A DNA stretch of 64,000 bases. Source: Trachythela sp. YZ-2020. Taxonomy: Eukaryota; Cnidaria; Anthozoa; Malacalcyonacea; Clavulariidae. The notes under the pieces are model-generated. The model was not told the origin of the DNA. It worked only from the letters and a program-made list of their open reading frames with translations, and did not search any database. The translations under genes and the position numbers were made by a program. Positions 1-10,231 of the stretch are shown piece after piece. Location: the NCBI GenBank assembly GCA_016169945.1, contig JADLSH010000249.1, positions 620,001 to 684,000 of the forward strand, read 5' to 3'. How positions within the stretch are numbered: the first letter of the stretch is position 1; each line of letters begins with the position of its first letter.

Positions 1-226
1 TCCAACTCGAACTTAAACCCTTAAGCTCCCAACTGATTTCATGTTTCCTTCATTCGGATGTGAGTGGGTTAGAAGAAGAGAGGTTGCCCTATAGGATAGT
101 TACAACCATCCTAATGGAGTACTGGACTTTAACAAAAATAATAATAGAAAATAAAAGGAAAAGAAAGGATGGAAAACAAGAATCCACGCAGCAGATCGCG
201 AGTTATCGTTTCATCCATCTCTGAAA
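1..226. other. Non-coding flank, A-rich
   Basis: No gene is visible. The stretch becomes A-rich at 130-180 and leads into the hAT-like pseudogene, so it may be that element's 5' untranslated part. No terminal inverted repeat could be fixed. Confidence 0.4.
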
Positions 227-1854
227 ATGCTATCTCTTGTAGAAAAGATAGATGAACTGTTTAAACTAAGTTCTAGATATGAAGGAATGAATGCAAGCGA
301 AAAACAATATTTTCAGAAAAACATGCAACCTTCGAAGCAATTGGAAGAGTACTATTATCGTCCGAGGAACAGCCTGACCACGGACCTTTGCCGGAAAGGT
401 CGAACTTATATTTCTATTTTTCTGTTACTTCAATTACTGACCAAACCGCGCACATTGCTACCTTCTCTACCATGTTCTCTGCGGCCTTGGGAAGGTAAAT
501 TTAGCTGGCTCACCAAAGCTTCGGACGGCAGTGAAGATGCTTTTTGTAAGCTGTGCCATGCCACGATCAGAGGTCGAGAAGAAGATCCTCACAGCGTTTG
601 TTGACCTGATTCTTGTTGTCCACACTTCTGCAGACGATCTTTTTAATGCCATCAAAGATTGCCTTACCGAAATTAAACTCGATTTGGTGGACTGTGTTGG
701 CTACGCTAGCGATGGTGCTTCGGTGATGGTCAGTGAACACAATTCGGTGTGGACAAGAATAGCTGCTGTTGCTCCGCACTGCATCAAGATGACGTGTAAT
801 TGCCATTCGTTGTCCCTTTGTGTTCAGCATGCGTTTGAGAAGTTCCCGTCGAGTCTTGGATTTCTTCTGGCAGAAATTCCCAAATGGTTCTCAAAGAGCA
901 CTGTAAGAAGAGAAGCATACAAGACGCTCTACGAGGTGATGAATCCCGATGATGACCAGAAGGCACCGTTTGAGAAGTATTCTACCACGAGGTGGCTGGT
1001 GAGAGGAAAGGTTATCTTTCGTATTCTCACAAATTGGAATGAGTTGAAAGCCTACTGCCTTACAGCACAACCCTATATTTCCACTTCGTTTCGCCTCTGG
1101 TCACAGAATTCGACAGGGTGAATGCTTTCTTCCAGGCAACAGATGCTGATCCAGAAGAAATGTTCACGGAATTGATAAGGTTGACTTTGGCGGAAAGTTC
1201 TTGTCTGAAGCAATGAAATACATTTCTTCCCAACAAGACAAAGCAAGTGCTGAAGCTAAAGTTCTCGAAGTGAAAAAACGGTGTCTAGACTTTCTTCTGG
1301 AAGCTGTAAATCAAGTGGAGAAACGTCTACCTGCTGCCCGTAACATCTTCAAAGGTTTAAGCGCCCTTCACCCAAATAAAGTCCTTGATGCAACAACAAG
1401 AGTCCAATTCAGTCAGCTGCCGCTTCCTCATTTACGAGAAGAGAAAGGTAACGCGATAGAGGAGCAGTACAGGAAGATTGTGCACCGAGATTGGAAGGAG
1501 GATCCAATTTCCAATGGCACCATACCTGATACATCGGTCGCATTTTGGTCTCGGATCGTTCAGTTTCAAACTTCTCTTGGAGACAAATCGTTCGAAGAAT
1601 TAGCAACTTACGCCTTAGACTGCCTGACGAATCCTGTAAACAATGCAGTGGTGGAAAGAACCTTTTCCTTGGTGACGGCGGTGAAGACCAAACAACGTAA
1701 TAGGATGGGATTGGAATTGCTGAACGCCATCATTCGTATTCGCTCCAAGCTTCAATTCGCCGAGAACTGCTGCATTAACTTTAAGGTGACTAAGCGAATG
1801 CTTGAGTTGTTTACCGCCAAACATATGTATGAATGTGAGGAGGACAAAGATTAA
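227..1854 (+). pseudogene. hAT-superfamily transposase-like pseudogene
   Basis: Three reading-frame pieces lie in order: 227-604, about 590-1121 and 1201-1854. The first ends in a zinc-finger-like FCKLCHATI segment, as in the N-terminal finger of hAT/ZNF862-like proteins. The second has DCVGYASDGASVM, with an Asp followed by SDGA as in the RNase-H-fold core, then NCHSLSLCVQHA and a TTRW segment. The third ends with the hAT dimerisation region, NAVVERTFSLVTAVKTKQRNRM, typical of the C-terminus. The pieces are in different frames and central sequence seems missing, so the copy cannot make an intact transposase. It could be a decayed domesticated gene instead, but the frame breaks and the neighbouring repeats favour a dead transposon. 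The superfamily is fairly sure; the exact family is not. Confidence 0.75.
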
Positions 1855-2189
1855 ACTGTCTATACATATATAATTATATATCTATATATATTTCAGAGTG
1901 ACAATGACAATTATGTCTATGACATTGAGATCGGACAGAAAGACTGATAAAATATTAATATTTTATTTTAAAGTTTTGTACTTTTGCCTTGTGCTTGTCG
2001 AGGCTTGTAACGCTTGTTAATAAATATTTTCACATCCAGTAGTTGTTTGTAACGTTATCTTTTTCCCACTCGGTCAACCAGTGCTTTCTTTACGGACTAC
2101 CCAAGTCAAGTGGCAAGTACTGATTACTCAACCGAGGAATCAAAAGTCCTGGGCACGAGCTTGCCATAGTGAACTCTTTTTGGCTCAAT
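1855..2189. other. A+T-rich intergenic DNA
   Basis: Contains TATA/ATAT runs (1864-1892) and an AATAAA-like signal near 2020, possibly the 3' end of the preceding hAT copy. No gene seen. Confidence 0.35.
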
Positions 2190-2276
2190 CTCGTTCTCCG
2201 AGCCTGCGTTCCCTTTGTCCTGTGGTGGGAACGATATGCCACCACATGCCAAAGGGAACGCAGGCTCAAGGAACGA
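2190..2276. repeat. Imperfect hairpin with GAGCCTGCG core
   Basis: The left arm (2190-2227) and right arm (2239-2276) are inverted copies: CTCGTTCTCCGAGCCTGCG opens the element and CGCAGGCTC...GAACGAG closes it. The loop is about 11 nt. A related hairpin with the same core lies at 27878-27937, and a smaller one at 48846-48903. Confidence 0.8.
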
Positions 2277-3419
2277 GTTGTTTTTTGCTTCTTTTGAAAA
2301 AATAGTAGTTTGGCCTCTTTTGGTAGATTTTGGCTACTTTTCAAACTATATTTGGCTCCAAGCTGCGCAGGAGTCTACCAACCCTGTAATAAAGTTTGTT
2401 TTTTATCCGTACGTACGAACGAGAGCGTTCAAAATGGGAAAAAAGTGTAAAAAAACAAACAAAAGAAGCTCAGCGTGCAAAAGCAAACAGACAAAAGACA
2501 AAGGAACAAGTTAATAAATACAAGGCCCTTTGTGCCTTTATACTCATTGAAAGCCCTGAATTATTGGATAAATTCAATACAGTGTATCAAAGCAGTGATA
2601 CGATTCCTCTACAATCAGTACCAACATCCCGGTCCATCAGGCCTAGATAATCTGTTTTCCTTCCTGTCAGCAAAATCCCAAAACAAAAATTTCCTGTATA
2701 CATCGGACTTAAAATTTTCCGCATGAAAGAATTTACAACCCAGCTGCCACTGGCCAGTAAGTAAATATGTCACACAGTAGAAGTGCATACCAAAATTTAA
2801 AATATATTTTTCATATTTTATTTTATATCTCAAACAAGCTAATTATCTGTTGTTTATATTTATAAAATGACAAATATTTCCTGTGAGACATAAAAATTTC
2901 CTGTGAAGACTTTTTGTCAAAAATTTCCTGGCAGCGGTGCTGCTGGCGCTGCCGGACATTTTCCAGCACTGGGTCCATACTGCCTTCACCTCAAGACTTG
3001 TCTCCGCTGCACCTCTGCACTTAAGTATGAAGATAGAGACGGATCCCTCTATAAATCTAGACAGACTTATTTTCTTATATGGACTTAGATATGTACTTAG
3101 ATATGGATTTAGACGTGGACTTTATGGTATAAAATTATTCGTCACGGTAAATAACAACGCTTAAGACAAACTTTATTGTCAGTCTTTATAAACATTATTA
3201 TCTTAGTATTTATTAAACAAATTAAATCATCACATAAATTGTTGAACATTGTATTCTCAAATTATTCAAAATTATGTGTAAATTTATATAAATTAATATA
3301 TTTGTATAGATAAAAACTCTTGTAAAATACATTTCTCCAAAATATTTTTAAGAAATAAAATCGTTCAAATCATTAACACAATCAAAACTATACTTTAATA
3401 TTAAAATATTCTTGTACAC
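2277..3419. other. No recognised gene; short unassigned ORF
   Basis: An ORF at 2396-2650 (+, 84 aa) is lysine-rich at its start and matches nothing I recognise. TTTCCTG repeats occur at about 2690, 2877, 2895 and 2923. A GCTGCTGGCGCTGCC stretch lies near 2938. The rest is A+T-rich. Confidence 0.3.
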
Positions 3420-3556
3420 ATACCCCCGTACGCACACCTTTTGTACGTACACCACTGTATGTACGCTTTGTACGTACACCCCTGTACGTACGCTGATGAC
3501 GTCATCCCTTTGTACGTACGCCTCTGTACGTACACCCCTGTACGTATACCCTATGA
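3420..3556. repeat. GTACGTAC-based short tandem array with CRE-like site
   Basis: TGTACGTAC or a near copy recurs roughly every 12-27 nt, usually followed by RCC. In the middle (about 3490) is TGATGACGTCATC, which contains the palindromic CRE/ATF site TGACGTCA. The array sits just upstream of TATATAA (about 3560) and of an ATG at 3596, so it could be promoter sequence of the following element. Confidence 0.65.
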
Positions 3557-3595
3557 CATTATATAACTTTCATTCGTTTGAATACTAATTACACA

Positions 3596-3771
3596 ATGGA
3601 ATCTGTCGGAAGTTTACCCGCGCCCGAGGATATACTCTCACCAACAATAGTCTCTCTGTTTGGAATACTCTCAAAATGATATCGAAGAGGAATGCCATTT
3701 CTGTATGGAAAACATTCAAAACGACGAACCCTTTGTTATGAAAACACCTTGTTGTGGACACACTATCCTTT
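3596..3771 (+). pseudogene. RING/zinc-finger-like coding remnant
   Basis: Starting at the ATG at 3596, one frame runs about 27 codons to a stop. A second frame from about 3675 encodes CHFCMENI ... PCCGHTI before a TGA, with cysteine/histidine spacing like the first half of a RING-type zinc finger; the later ligands are missing. A one-base shift separates the frames. It lies upstream of, and may belong to, the Mutator-like element. Function and family are uncertain. Confidence 0.35.
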
Positions 3772-3969
3772 GAACTCACGTTAGAATGCGGGCAAAAACA
3801 ACATGGTGTAATTGTCTCTGGGTCGATGTGTAAAAACATTAGTTAGTACAAAAATTATATACAAACATTTGCATTTGGGTTATCTATATTATTGGAGTGA
3901 AAATCATTGAACATTCTTCAAACAGTTACTTTTATAACTTTTTCAAACATTTTTTACAAATATATATAG

Positions 3970-5633
3970 GAGTGTGCTGAAAGCGAAGGAATCGCCATTC
4001 GATCATCCCAATACAGACTTGTTGATATTGGACTGCTGTCATTTGCTCTTTCTGACATCCATAGATGTGAAGGAAGGCCTGTGACTTGTTGTTGTTATTA
4101 GTCATTGAATTTATTTTTAATCACTACAGGTTTTTGTCTGCAAAATGTAGGTAACACTGCTAAATACTTATTGTAGGCCATAATAATATAAATATTCAGC
4201 ATGTTTATGTGAATAAGCTTTAGTACCATTAGGATTTTGTATCTATTAATTATAACACTTTGATATAGGGCATTTGATGCTTGACGAAGAAGAAGATAGG
4301 GGTTAATGTTAAGGTTGACAGTCAAATGCAGCACATGCGATAATGTAGAGGTGTTGGATACATCTACCAGTGTAGCACAAAGGGGGGCATCTTTCGACGT
4401 TAATCGACGACTTGTGTACAGCTGTATCGAAACTGGTGGTGGCCACGAAGGACTGGCTACACAATGCAGCATTATGAACATGCCATGCATGTAAAAAACT
4501 GCATATTATAAACAGTTAGAGACCATTCTCCTAGTCTTAGAAAGAGAATGTCTGAGTGACCTGAAAAGAGTGGGTGAAAAGGTTCGTAAATCAGTTTTAA
4601 TGGAGAATACAGAATTGGATGTTGGTCAGCCAGCAGACATCACTGTTAGTTCTGACGGCACTTGGGCCAAGCGAGGCTTTACATCATTGACGATGGTAGC
4701 AGAAGGAGCAGTAGTTCTCTGGGAGCGATGGATAAGTCGCCACAACCTAAGATATGGATGGATGGTTTCAGATGGTGACAGCAAAGCACATAGCTCTGTG
4801 GAAAAAGTGTACACAGACTGCAAAGTGGAGAAGCTAGACTGTGTGGGTCATGTGCAGAAGCGTATGGGAAAGCACCTACTCAAGTTGAAAGCCAACACAA
4901 AGGGAAAGTTGGATGATGGAAAGACAATTGGTGGTCTTACAGAGGTGAAGATAAAAAAACTACAGAAGTACTACGGCCTCGCTACTCGCCAGAACACCAT
5001 TTCCAAGCTTTCCCTGTCAGAACTGGAAATTAATGTGGCAGTGTATCAGATGAAAAAGAACATAGTTGCAACTCTTCATCATAGTGTTTTGTCTGACAAC
5101 CTGGCCAAGCAACACAAATATTGCCCCGGAGGTAAAAAGTCATGGCGCAAATGGCAACAGACTTGGCAACAGGAACAGGAACTTACAAGGGGAATGAATG
5201 CTTGCCTTCAGTTTTTTTAGAAGTCTTGAAGCCTGTATTTATTACTTTGAGTGAAACTGAACTGCTTAAAAGGCGTGTACTTGGAGCAACACAAAATGCA
5301 AATGAGTCACTAAATGGTGTGGTCTGGTCTCGATGCCACAAACACAAGCATCATGGAGAAAAAGCAGTCCAATGTGCGGTCGCCTCTGCTGTTCTTCAGT
5401 TCAACTGTGGAGCTATAAGCAGGGAGAAAATAATGGCAGAGCTCTCAATTCCTGGTGGCACATTTACAAAAAAGGCTTCAGCGGTGAAAAATAAAAAACG
5501 TGTCGCCCAAGCTGACTTACGTGTAACAGTGAAAGACAAAAAGAGCCGGCAAGGGGAGAACTTACTTCGCACTAGAAGGGAAGCAGCATTGAAGGATGCT
5601 GAAGGTACCACATATGAAGCTGGTGCCTTCTAA
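3970..5633 (+). pseudogene. Mutator-like transposase (MULE-type) pseudogene
   Basis: Pieces in order are a short N-terminal segment at about 3970-4085 (RSSQYRLVDIGLLSFAL...), a Cys-containing segment at 4306-4491, the core at 4495-5160, and a C-terminal part in another frame to 5633. The core has TVSSDGTWAKRGFTSL, then GWMVSDGDSKAHSSV, then CVGHVQKRMGKHL, a series known from the Mutator-like transposase domain of animals. The downstream frame carries NANESLNGVVWSRCHKHK. A TAA at 4492 interrupts the frame, and a one-base shift near 5150-5165 moves the reading frame into the C-terminal part. The copy is therefore inactive. The RING-like remnant upstream may be part of the same element. Confidence 0.75.
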
Positions 5634-6059
5634 TTACCTTCAGTAAGACTTTGGTTTTGAACTTAGCTATATAGACCTTACATTTACTCATTGTAAACAA
5701 TCCCCAAACTTTAAAGCCGAAAGATATCTCTGGAACGATTTAACCAATTGACATTAAATTTTCAGGATTGATGTATCTTACCATTTTCTTGGGGATGAAT
5801 AGAGGATTTTTTCATATATGTTTTCTAACATGAATTATTGCATAGACATGTCAAGCAAATTTGTATGCTATTTTTAAAACCTCGTAATCAGCTTAGTTTT
5901 GAAAATTCCTCTATTCATCCCCAAGAAAGTGGTAAGATATATATATCCTGAAAATTTCATGTCAATTGGTTAAATCATTCCAGATATATCTTTTCTCAAG
6001 CTCAGTATATCGCGAAACAGCATGTTGCACTTTAACTGCCTGGTTGCCAACAGCAACGC
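5634..6059. repeat. Foldback (MITE-like) element
   Basis: Arms of about 80-90 nt at 5720-5806 and about 5900-5994 are inverted copies. Both contain TCCCCAAGAAA or its complement next to CTCTATTCATC, and both contain the motif CAATTGACAT/ATGTCAATTG. The spacer is about 90 nt. No ORF. The small sequence differences between the arms suggest an old insertion. Confidence 0.8.
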
Positions 6060-6967
6060 AGACATTATTTATAGCTATTCTTGTATGTTCATTAACCATT
6101 AACTTATTTATACCAGCTATTCACAATCACACACAGCGACAGCGTTACCAACTACGGAAAACAGTAAACACATGCACTCCCCCAAAATGCTGAATGTAAC
6201 CCCTCCCCCGTAAGTGGATACTATTTGCTTCTTAGGCGCGCATTTTTTGTCTGGAAAATAAGCTTCGGCGAACAGTTAGCAGTCTGGTTCTTGCATATTT
6301 TCAATGGCTAAAGTCTGAATTCTTGTGCATTTAAGCAACTAGATTTAGATACAGGGTTGTCGCGCACCTGTAGGGAGACCTATTAATGCTAATGTGATGT
6401 GTTGAGCTTGGTAAATAGCAAAACAAATTGAGAATGGAGTTTGATTCAATTGTTGCTGTGATTATGTCCCTGTTAAACTTTAATCATTTGGCCGCATGAT
6501 ATTATTTTTCAATGTTGCTGTGTCCCCAGGGGATATTCCAAGAGTTGTTTTTAACACAAAATGTCATAAAAATTGATAAATTTACTTGAATGGGTATAAA
6601 TTTTTTTTAAGATAGTGAACTTGACTGTCCAGAGAGTGACTACCATCCAAGTGAGAGTGAGCTGTCGGATGAACACGAGTCTGTTGAACCAGAGGCTGCT
6701 CAATCTGAGTCGGCTCAACCCGAGTCAGATACTGACAGCCATGAGTCACAAGCAGAGGCTATCGATGAGAGTGGTGGACCAACCAAACGTCGCAAGCATC
6801 GAGCCCCACAAGAATGGAAGCAACAGGTGATGAAAAATAAACGCCTTAAAGGTGATACCTACAAGAACGCAAAGGGGCAGGAGAAACAAGCGAAGGTGAT
6901 GGGTCCAGCCTGCAGATCAGCATTTTGCCGCAAATCAAACTTGCGGAACTGCCAACCTGAGCTGTAA
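6060..6967 (+). mobile_element. Uncharacterised transposon, copy A (5' part only)
   Basis: From GACATTATTTATA at 6060 the sequence matches 13758 onward. A splice-acceptor-like T-run ending in AAG precedes an open frame at 6611-6967. It encodes about 118 aa: an acidic, Glu/Ser-rich start, a basic patch (TKRRKHR), then KGDTYKNAKGQEKQAKVMGPAC with paired Cys (CRSAFC). Copy B shows that the protein normally continues with a LSEEQRKDIFERF segment and a DDE-like C-terminal region. Copy A stops abruptly at 6957, where unrelated SINE-like DNA joins. Confidence 0.65.
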
Positions 6968-6969
6968 CC

Positions 6970-7022
6970 GTAAGTTCTGTATATATAGATTATCGGGTGT
7001 GCGGGTTGTGATAAGGTAAACT
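6970..7022 (+). repeat. Fragment of the repeat at 21165-21218 (inverted copy)
   Basis: These 53 nt (GTAAGTTCTGTATATATAG ... GATAAGGTAAAC) are nearly identical to the reverse complement of 21165-21218. They mark the join where copy A of the uncharacterised transposon is cut off. Confidence 0.7.
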
Positions 7023-7640
7023 TATATTCGTAGCTACTCGTCAATTTGACTGCTGTCCCACCCCGCGTAAGGCGGTATTGTTTACCAGTTGTTTACGTCA
7101 CGTCCACGATCATGCCCGAACAGATCGAAGTATTATGAACATAGCCGAAATTGAGAGAGATTTTGGCTCCGTTCGTCGCTAAATTTGCCCGAGTTATGAT
7201 CAAACCATATTCGTTAGAAAGAGAAACCTTTGTGAAAAGATCTGATCGAATTTTTTTTGCCGTACGACAAGTTTGAGCGGAGATATTTGACTTTGAAGAC
7301 GATGCGGTCGGGCCGCGAGTAATTAGCCTTTACCTTTTATATACATATGACGAGCAACACACAATTTGACACAGAAAAGGTTGCATAAACCGCTCTAAAT
7401 GAGCCCATGGCGTAATTAAAAGAATGCAAAAGCATTATACTATCATGTCAACTATATTTTATTGTTAAGTATAGTTATTTGACTAATTTAAGAATGTTTT
7501 TAGAATAGTTTTGGTGGAGTATAAAATTTGTTTATAAAAAGTCGTTAAAAACCCGCAACTCCTGATCATTCACCCTGAAATTGGGCCGCCTGTGATCAAA
7601 GCATCAAGAATTTGTCTTGCGGTGTTTTATCGATTAGAAA
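7023..7640. other. No recognised gene
   Basis: Mixed-composition DNA to 7330 (GC-richer near 7060-7320), then A+T-rich. No coding frame with recognisable motifs. An ORF at 7592-8005 has a weak FNSLPNHI motif reminiscent of reverse-transcriptase tails, but nothing firmer. Confidence 0.3.
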
Positions 7641-7974
7641 TCCGACATTTCAATTCGCTACCAAACCACATACTTTTGTCAGCTAGAGTTCACAGCAGAT
7701 TTAACTTCGCTCTGCTTAATAAAGGGTTTGGATACAAGTCCAGCATATTCTCTTTGGTCATCCAACGAGGGCCGGCCACGCAGGCAACTTGCATAAAGGA
7801 CCACTTGTTTGTTCAAACCTTCAATTTTATTCACATTTTGAGCCTTCTAATTCTTATTTGTTTGTATAAAATTGACAAGAGACTTTGTCGGTATTTTATC
7901 CATTTAATATCCACACCCCCCCTATGGACGAGATGTCAGATTTATATACCCTTAAGAAATCTTATATTTGCCCT

Positions 7975-8215
7975 GACCCCTCAGAGATCGGAAATTTTGT
8001 GCTAGCCCCTCGGAAATTTCTATTGAAATTGCAAGAACCCCTCAGAAGTTACTATGGACGGTGCGAGTAATTCCTTGACCCCTCAGAAATTTGATCGAAA
8101 TTTTCTCAACCCCTCCGAAATTTGAGTAATATTTCCTCAACCTCTCAGAAATTTTATCAAAATTTTCTCAACCCCTCAGAAATTTGACAAATATTTCCTC
8201 AACCCCTCAACGAGA
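7975..8215 (+). repeat. Degenerate CCCCTCAGAAATTT tandem repeat, array 1
   Basis: A motif close to CCCCTCAGAAATTT recurs about every 33-37 nt (near 7977, 8008, 8037, 8076, 8111, 8144, 8174, 8206), separated by TTGATC/GAAATTTTCTCAA-type spacers. The same motif in the same orientation forms array 2 at 9355-9620. Confidence 0.75.
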
Positions 8216-8289
8216 TATCATAACGCTTGTAGTATAGCATACTTTAGTTATTAAAAATGCTCACCAACATTATTTTCTAATTCATAGAT

Positions 8290-8887
8290 TTGATAGTCAA
8301 AGAAGGGCAATCGCGACCAAAAGAGTCACTTACGACGGTCTTAATGAAGAACAAGTACAGGCACGCAAAGATGAAAAAAATGAAACTATTTAGCGACAAA
8401 GAAATAAGTAACGTGCCATCGGATTTGGAAAGGAAAATAAGGCATTTCTATAACGACAAGGCAGAACAATTAGCTTCAAGTTCAAAAACAGTTAATTTAA
8501 CTAAAGCAATACTAACAGGCATTATACATGCTTCCTGGACATTAAGGAAAACAAGTCTAATAGAAGAAGAAGCAAGAAGAGTAAACAATGACGAGGAAAT
8601 CTTTATCAGAAGTGAAGACACAAAAAAGGAAAGAGTGCAGAAAAAAGAGACTCTTCCAAAAAACCTCGAAAGAATGGCCTCTGCCCATGCAGTTGTGTGC
8701 GACCTAAACGAAAAAATGGAAAGTGTCCGCGATTCAAAGAAGTTCCAATGCAGAATATAGTAGGTTAAGAACGTTACTGGACGCTGCATATACCGAACTA
8801 AAAAAGGCTCAGGATTCAACCAAGAAGGCAATCAGTGTTAAAAAGAAAATATTAGACAATAATTTTATGTCTAAAATGAATTATGAA
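8290..8887 (+). pseudogene. Unrecognised lysine/glutamate-rich coding remnant
   Basis: An open frame of 156 aa (8290-8760) is preceded by an acceptor-like TTTTCTAATTCATAG at 8275-8289. It is strongly charged (KKMKLFSDKEISN; SIEEEARRVNN-type stretches) and looks helical. After its stop at about 8758, another frame continues the same style for about 40 codons (LRTLLDAAYTELKKAQDSTKK) to a TGA near 8887, so a small indel probably broke a ~195-codon frame. I do not recognise the family. It lies between the two CCCCTCAGAAATT arrays and may be the cargo of that repeat. Confidence 0.4.
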
Positions 8888-8890
8888 TGA

Positions 8891-9354
8891 GCAATCTTGA
8901 TACTCTATATATAACGTTTACAAATCTATTGTTGTTATAAATGTTGTGGTTAAATATATTAAGACTATACCAGACCTCTGAAAGGTTAACAGTTATATAT
9001 AAGCAGATTTAGATGATTTGGCATTCTCACATTTATGTTTAATACATGTTTTGGGGCATATTGCATTGTGTACACCAAACAGAAATTACTTTCCACACAA
9101 GTGATGATTTTTTACTGGCATAGAACACCCTTCAGAAATCATTAGCCCTTTCTCATTCGTTTCTAATGTCTCAGCAGCATTATCAGACAAAATGCAGTTC
9201 TAGAACAAATTAATTTGAAACTACCGACCCGTAAACGCAACGCCCAATTTTTAGCGCAGCGCAGATAAAATTGGTACCTATACCGGCCCATACCGCGGGA
9301 GAAATTAACTATACCATTTTTATTGATGTTGTGTATTGTATTATGCATGTACTA
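8891..9354. other. No recognised gene
   Basis: A+T-rich DNA between the unrecognised ORF and repeat array 2; no motif identified. Confidence 0.3.
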
Positions 9355-9625
9355 CCCTTCAGAAATTTATATCACGACTTCCTCCCGGCCCAGAAAATAT
9401 TGTCCAAACTCCCCCCGAAATATCTCGTACAATTTTCACACCCCTCAGAAAACCCCGTCCAAATTTTCATCCCCCCCCCAGAAAATCTCGTCCAAACTTT
9501 AACCTTCCCCTCTTATCTTCTCCATATCTTCATCACCCCTCAGAAATTCTTGTGTCTACATTTTCACCACCCCTCGGAAATCTCATGTCCATATTTCCAC
9601 CACCCGTCAGAAATGGCCCATTGCA
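9355..9625 (+). repeat. Degenerate CCCCTCAGAAAT tandem repeat, array 2
   Basis: CCCCTCAGAAA-type units at spacings of roughly 30-40 nt, more C-rich than array 1 (C9 run near 9470). Proline-rich ORFs here are translations of the repeat, not genes. Confidence 0.7.
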
Positions 9626-9683
9626 AAATATGTGACTAAGCTCTAAAAAAATGTTCTTAACTTTTGATAAAGATCATGATTTT

Positions 9684-10222
9684 ACCTTTAGCATCTCGTC
9701 ACTTCCACGGCACCGCAAACCTCCAACTGCAGTTTGACGTCAGACGTTTTCCGTCAAGCTTTCGACATTTAGCATGGCGCTTTTTTTCAAACCGTACGTA
9801 TACGTAAAGAGCGGAATTCTAGGCAATAAACATGGCGACTGCAAGAAGGTATTGTTCATATTTGTCTCATTTTGTTTTTATTTACAACGCTTTTACTTAA
9901 ATTGAAGTAGAACATTTAAGCTTAACAATTTCATTCATGCTGAGTGTTGGTCAATGTTTGCGATAATTTTAAACCAAAGAGCAATGTTTACAAGAGCAAA
10001 TTACATATAAGTGAAAGAACAAACTTTCTTCTGTACACCAATGATAGGTATACGTGAGATAAAACAATATTCAGGCAAAGAAAAGCTGAGGTAAATGACT
10101 TACTCACTGAGAACCTTCTTCCTGCCGTCGAAAACGCCAAAAAAATACGTCAAACGCGACGCCAAGGACTGGTCACGTGATTTCTTGAGGTTTGCGGTTC
10201 GCGGGAAACGCAATGCTAAAGG
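9684..10222. mobile_element. Inverted-repeat element or piggyBac 5' region
   Basis: ACCTTTAGCAT ... ACCGCAAACCTC at 9684-9724 is repeated in inverted form at about 10184-10222 (GAGGTTTGCGGTTCGCGGG ... ATGCTAAAGGT), an imperfect TIR of about 40 nt. Inside lies GCAATAAACATGGCGACTGCAAG followed by GTATTG, which looks like a short first exon with a donor. Whether this is an independent element or the 5' flank of the piggyBac copy is unresolved. Confidence 0.45.
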
Positions 10223-10231
10223 TCTCTATTC

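Noticed and set aside
9271..9639. Proline/histidine-rich ORFs
   Set aside because: They are readings through the CCCCTCAGAAAT repeat array.
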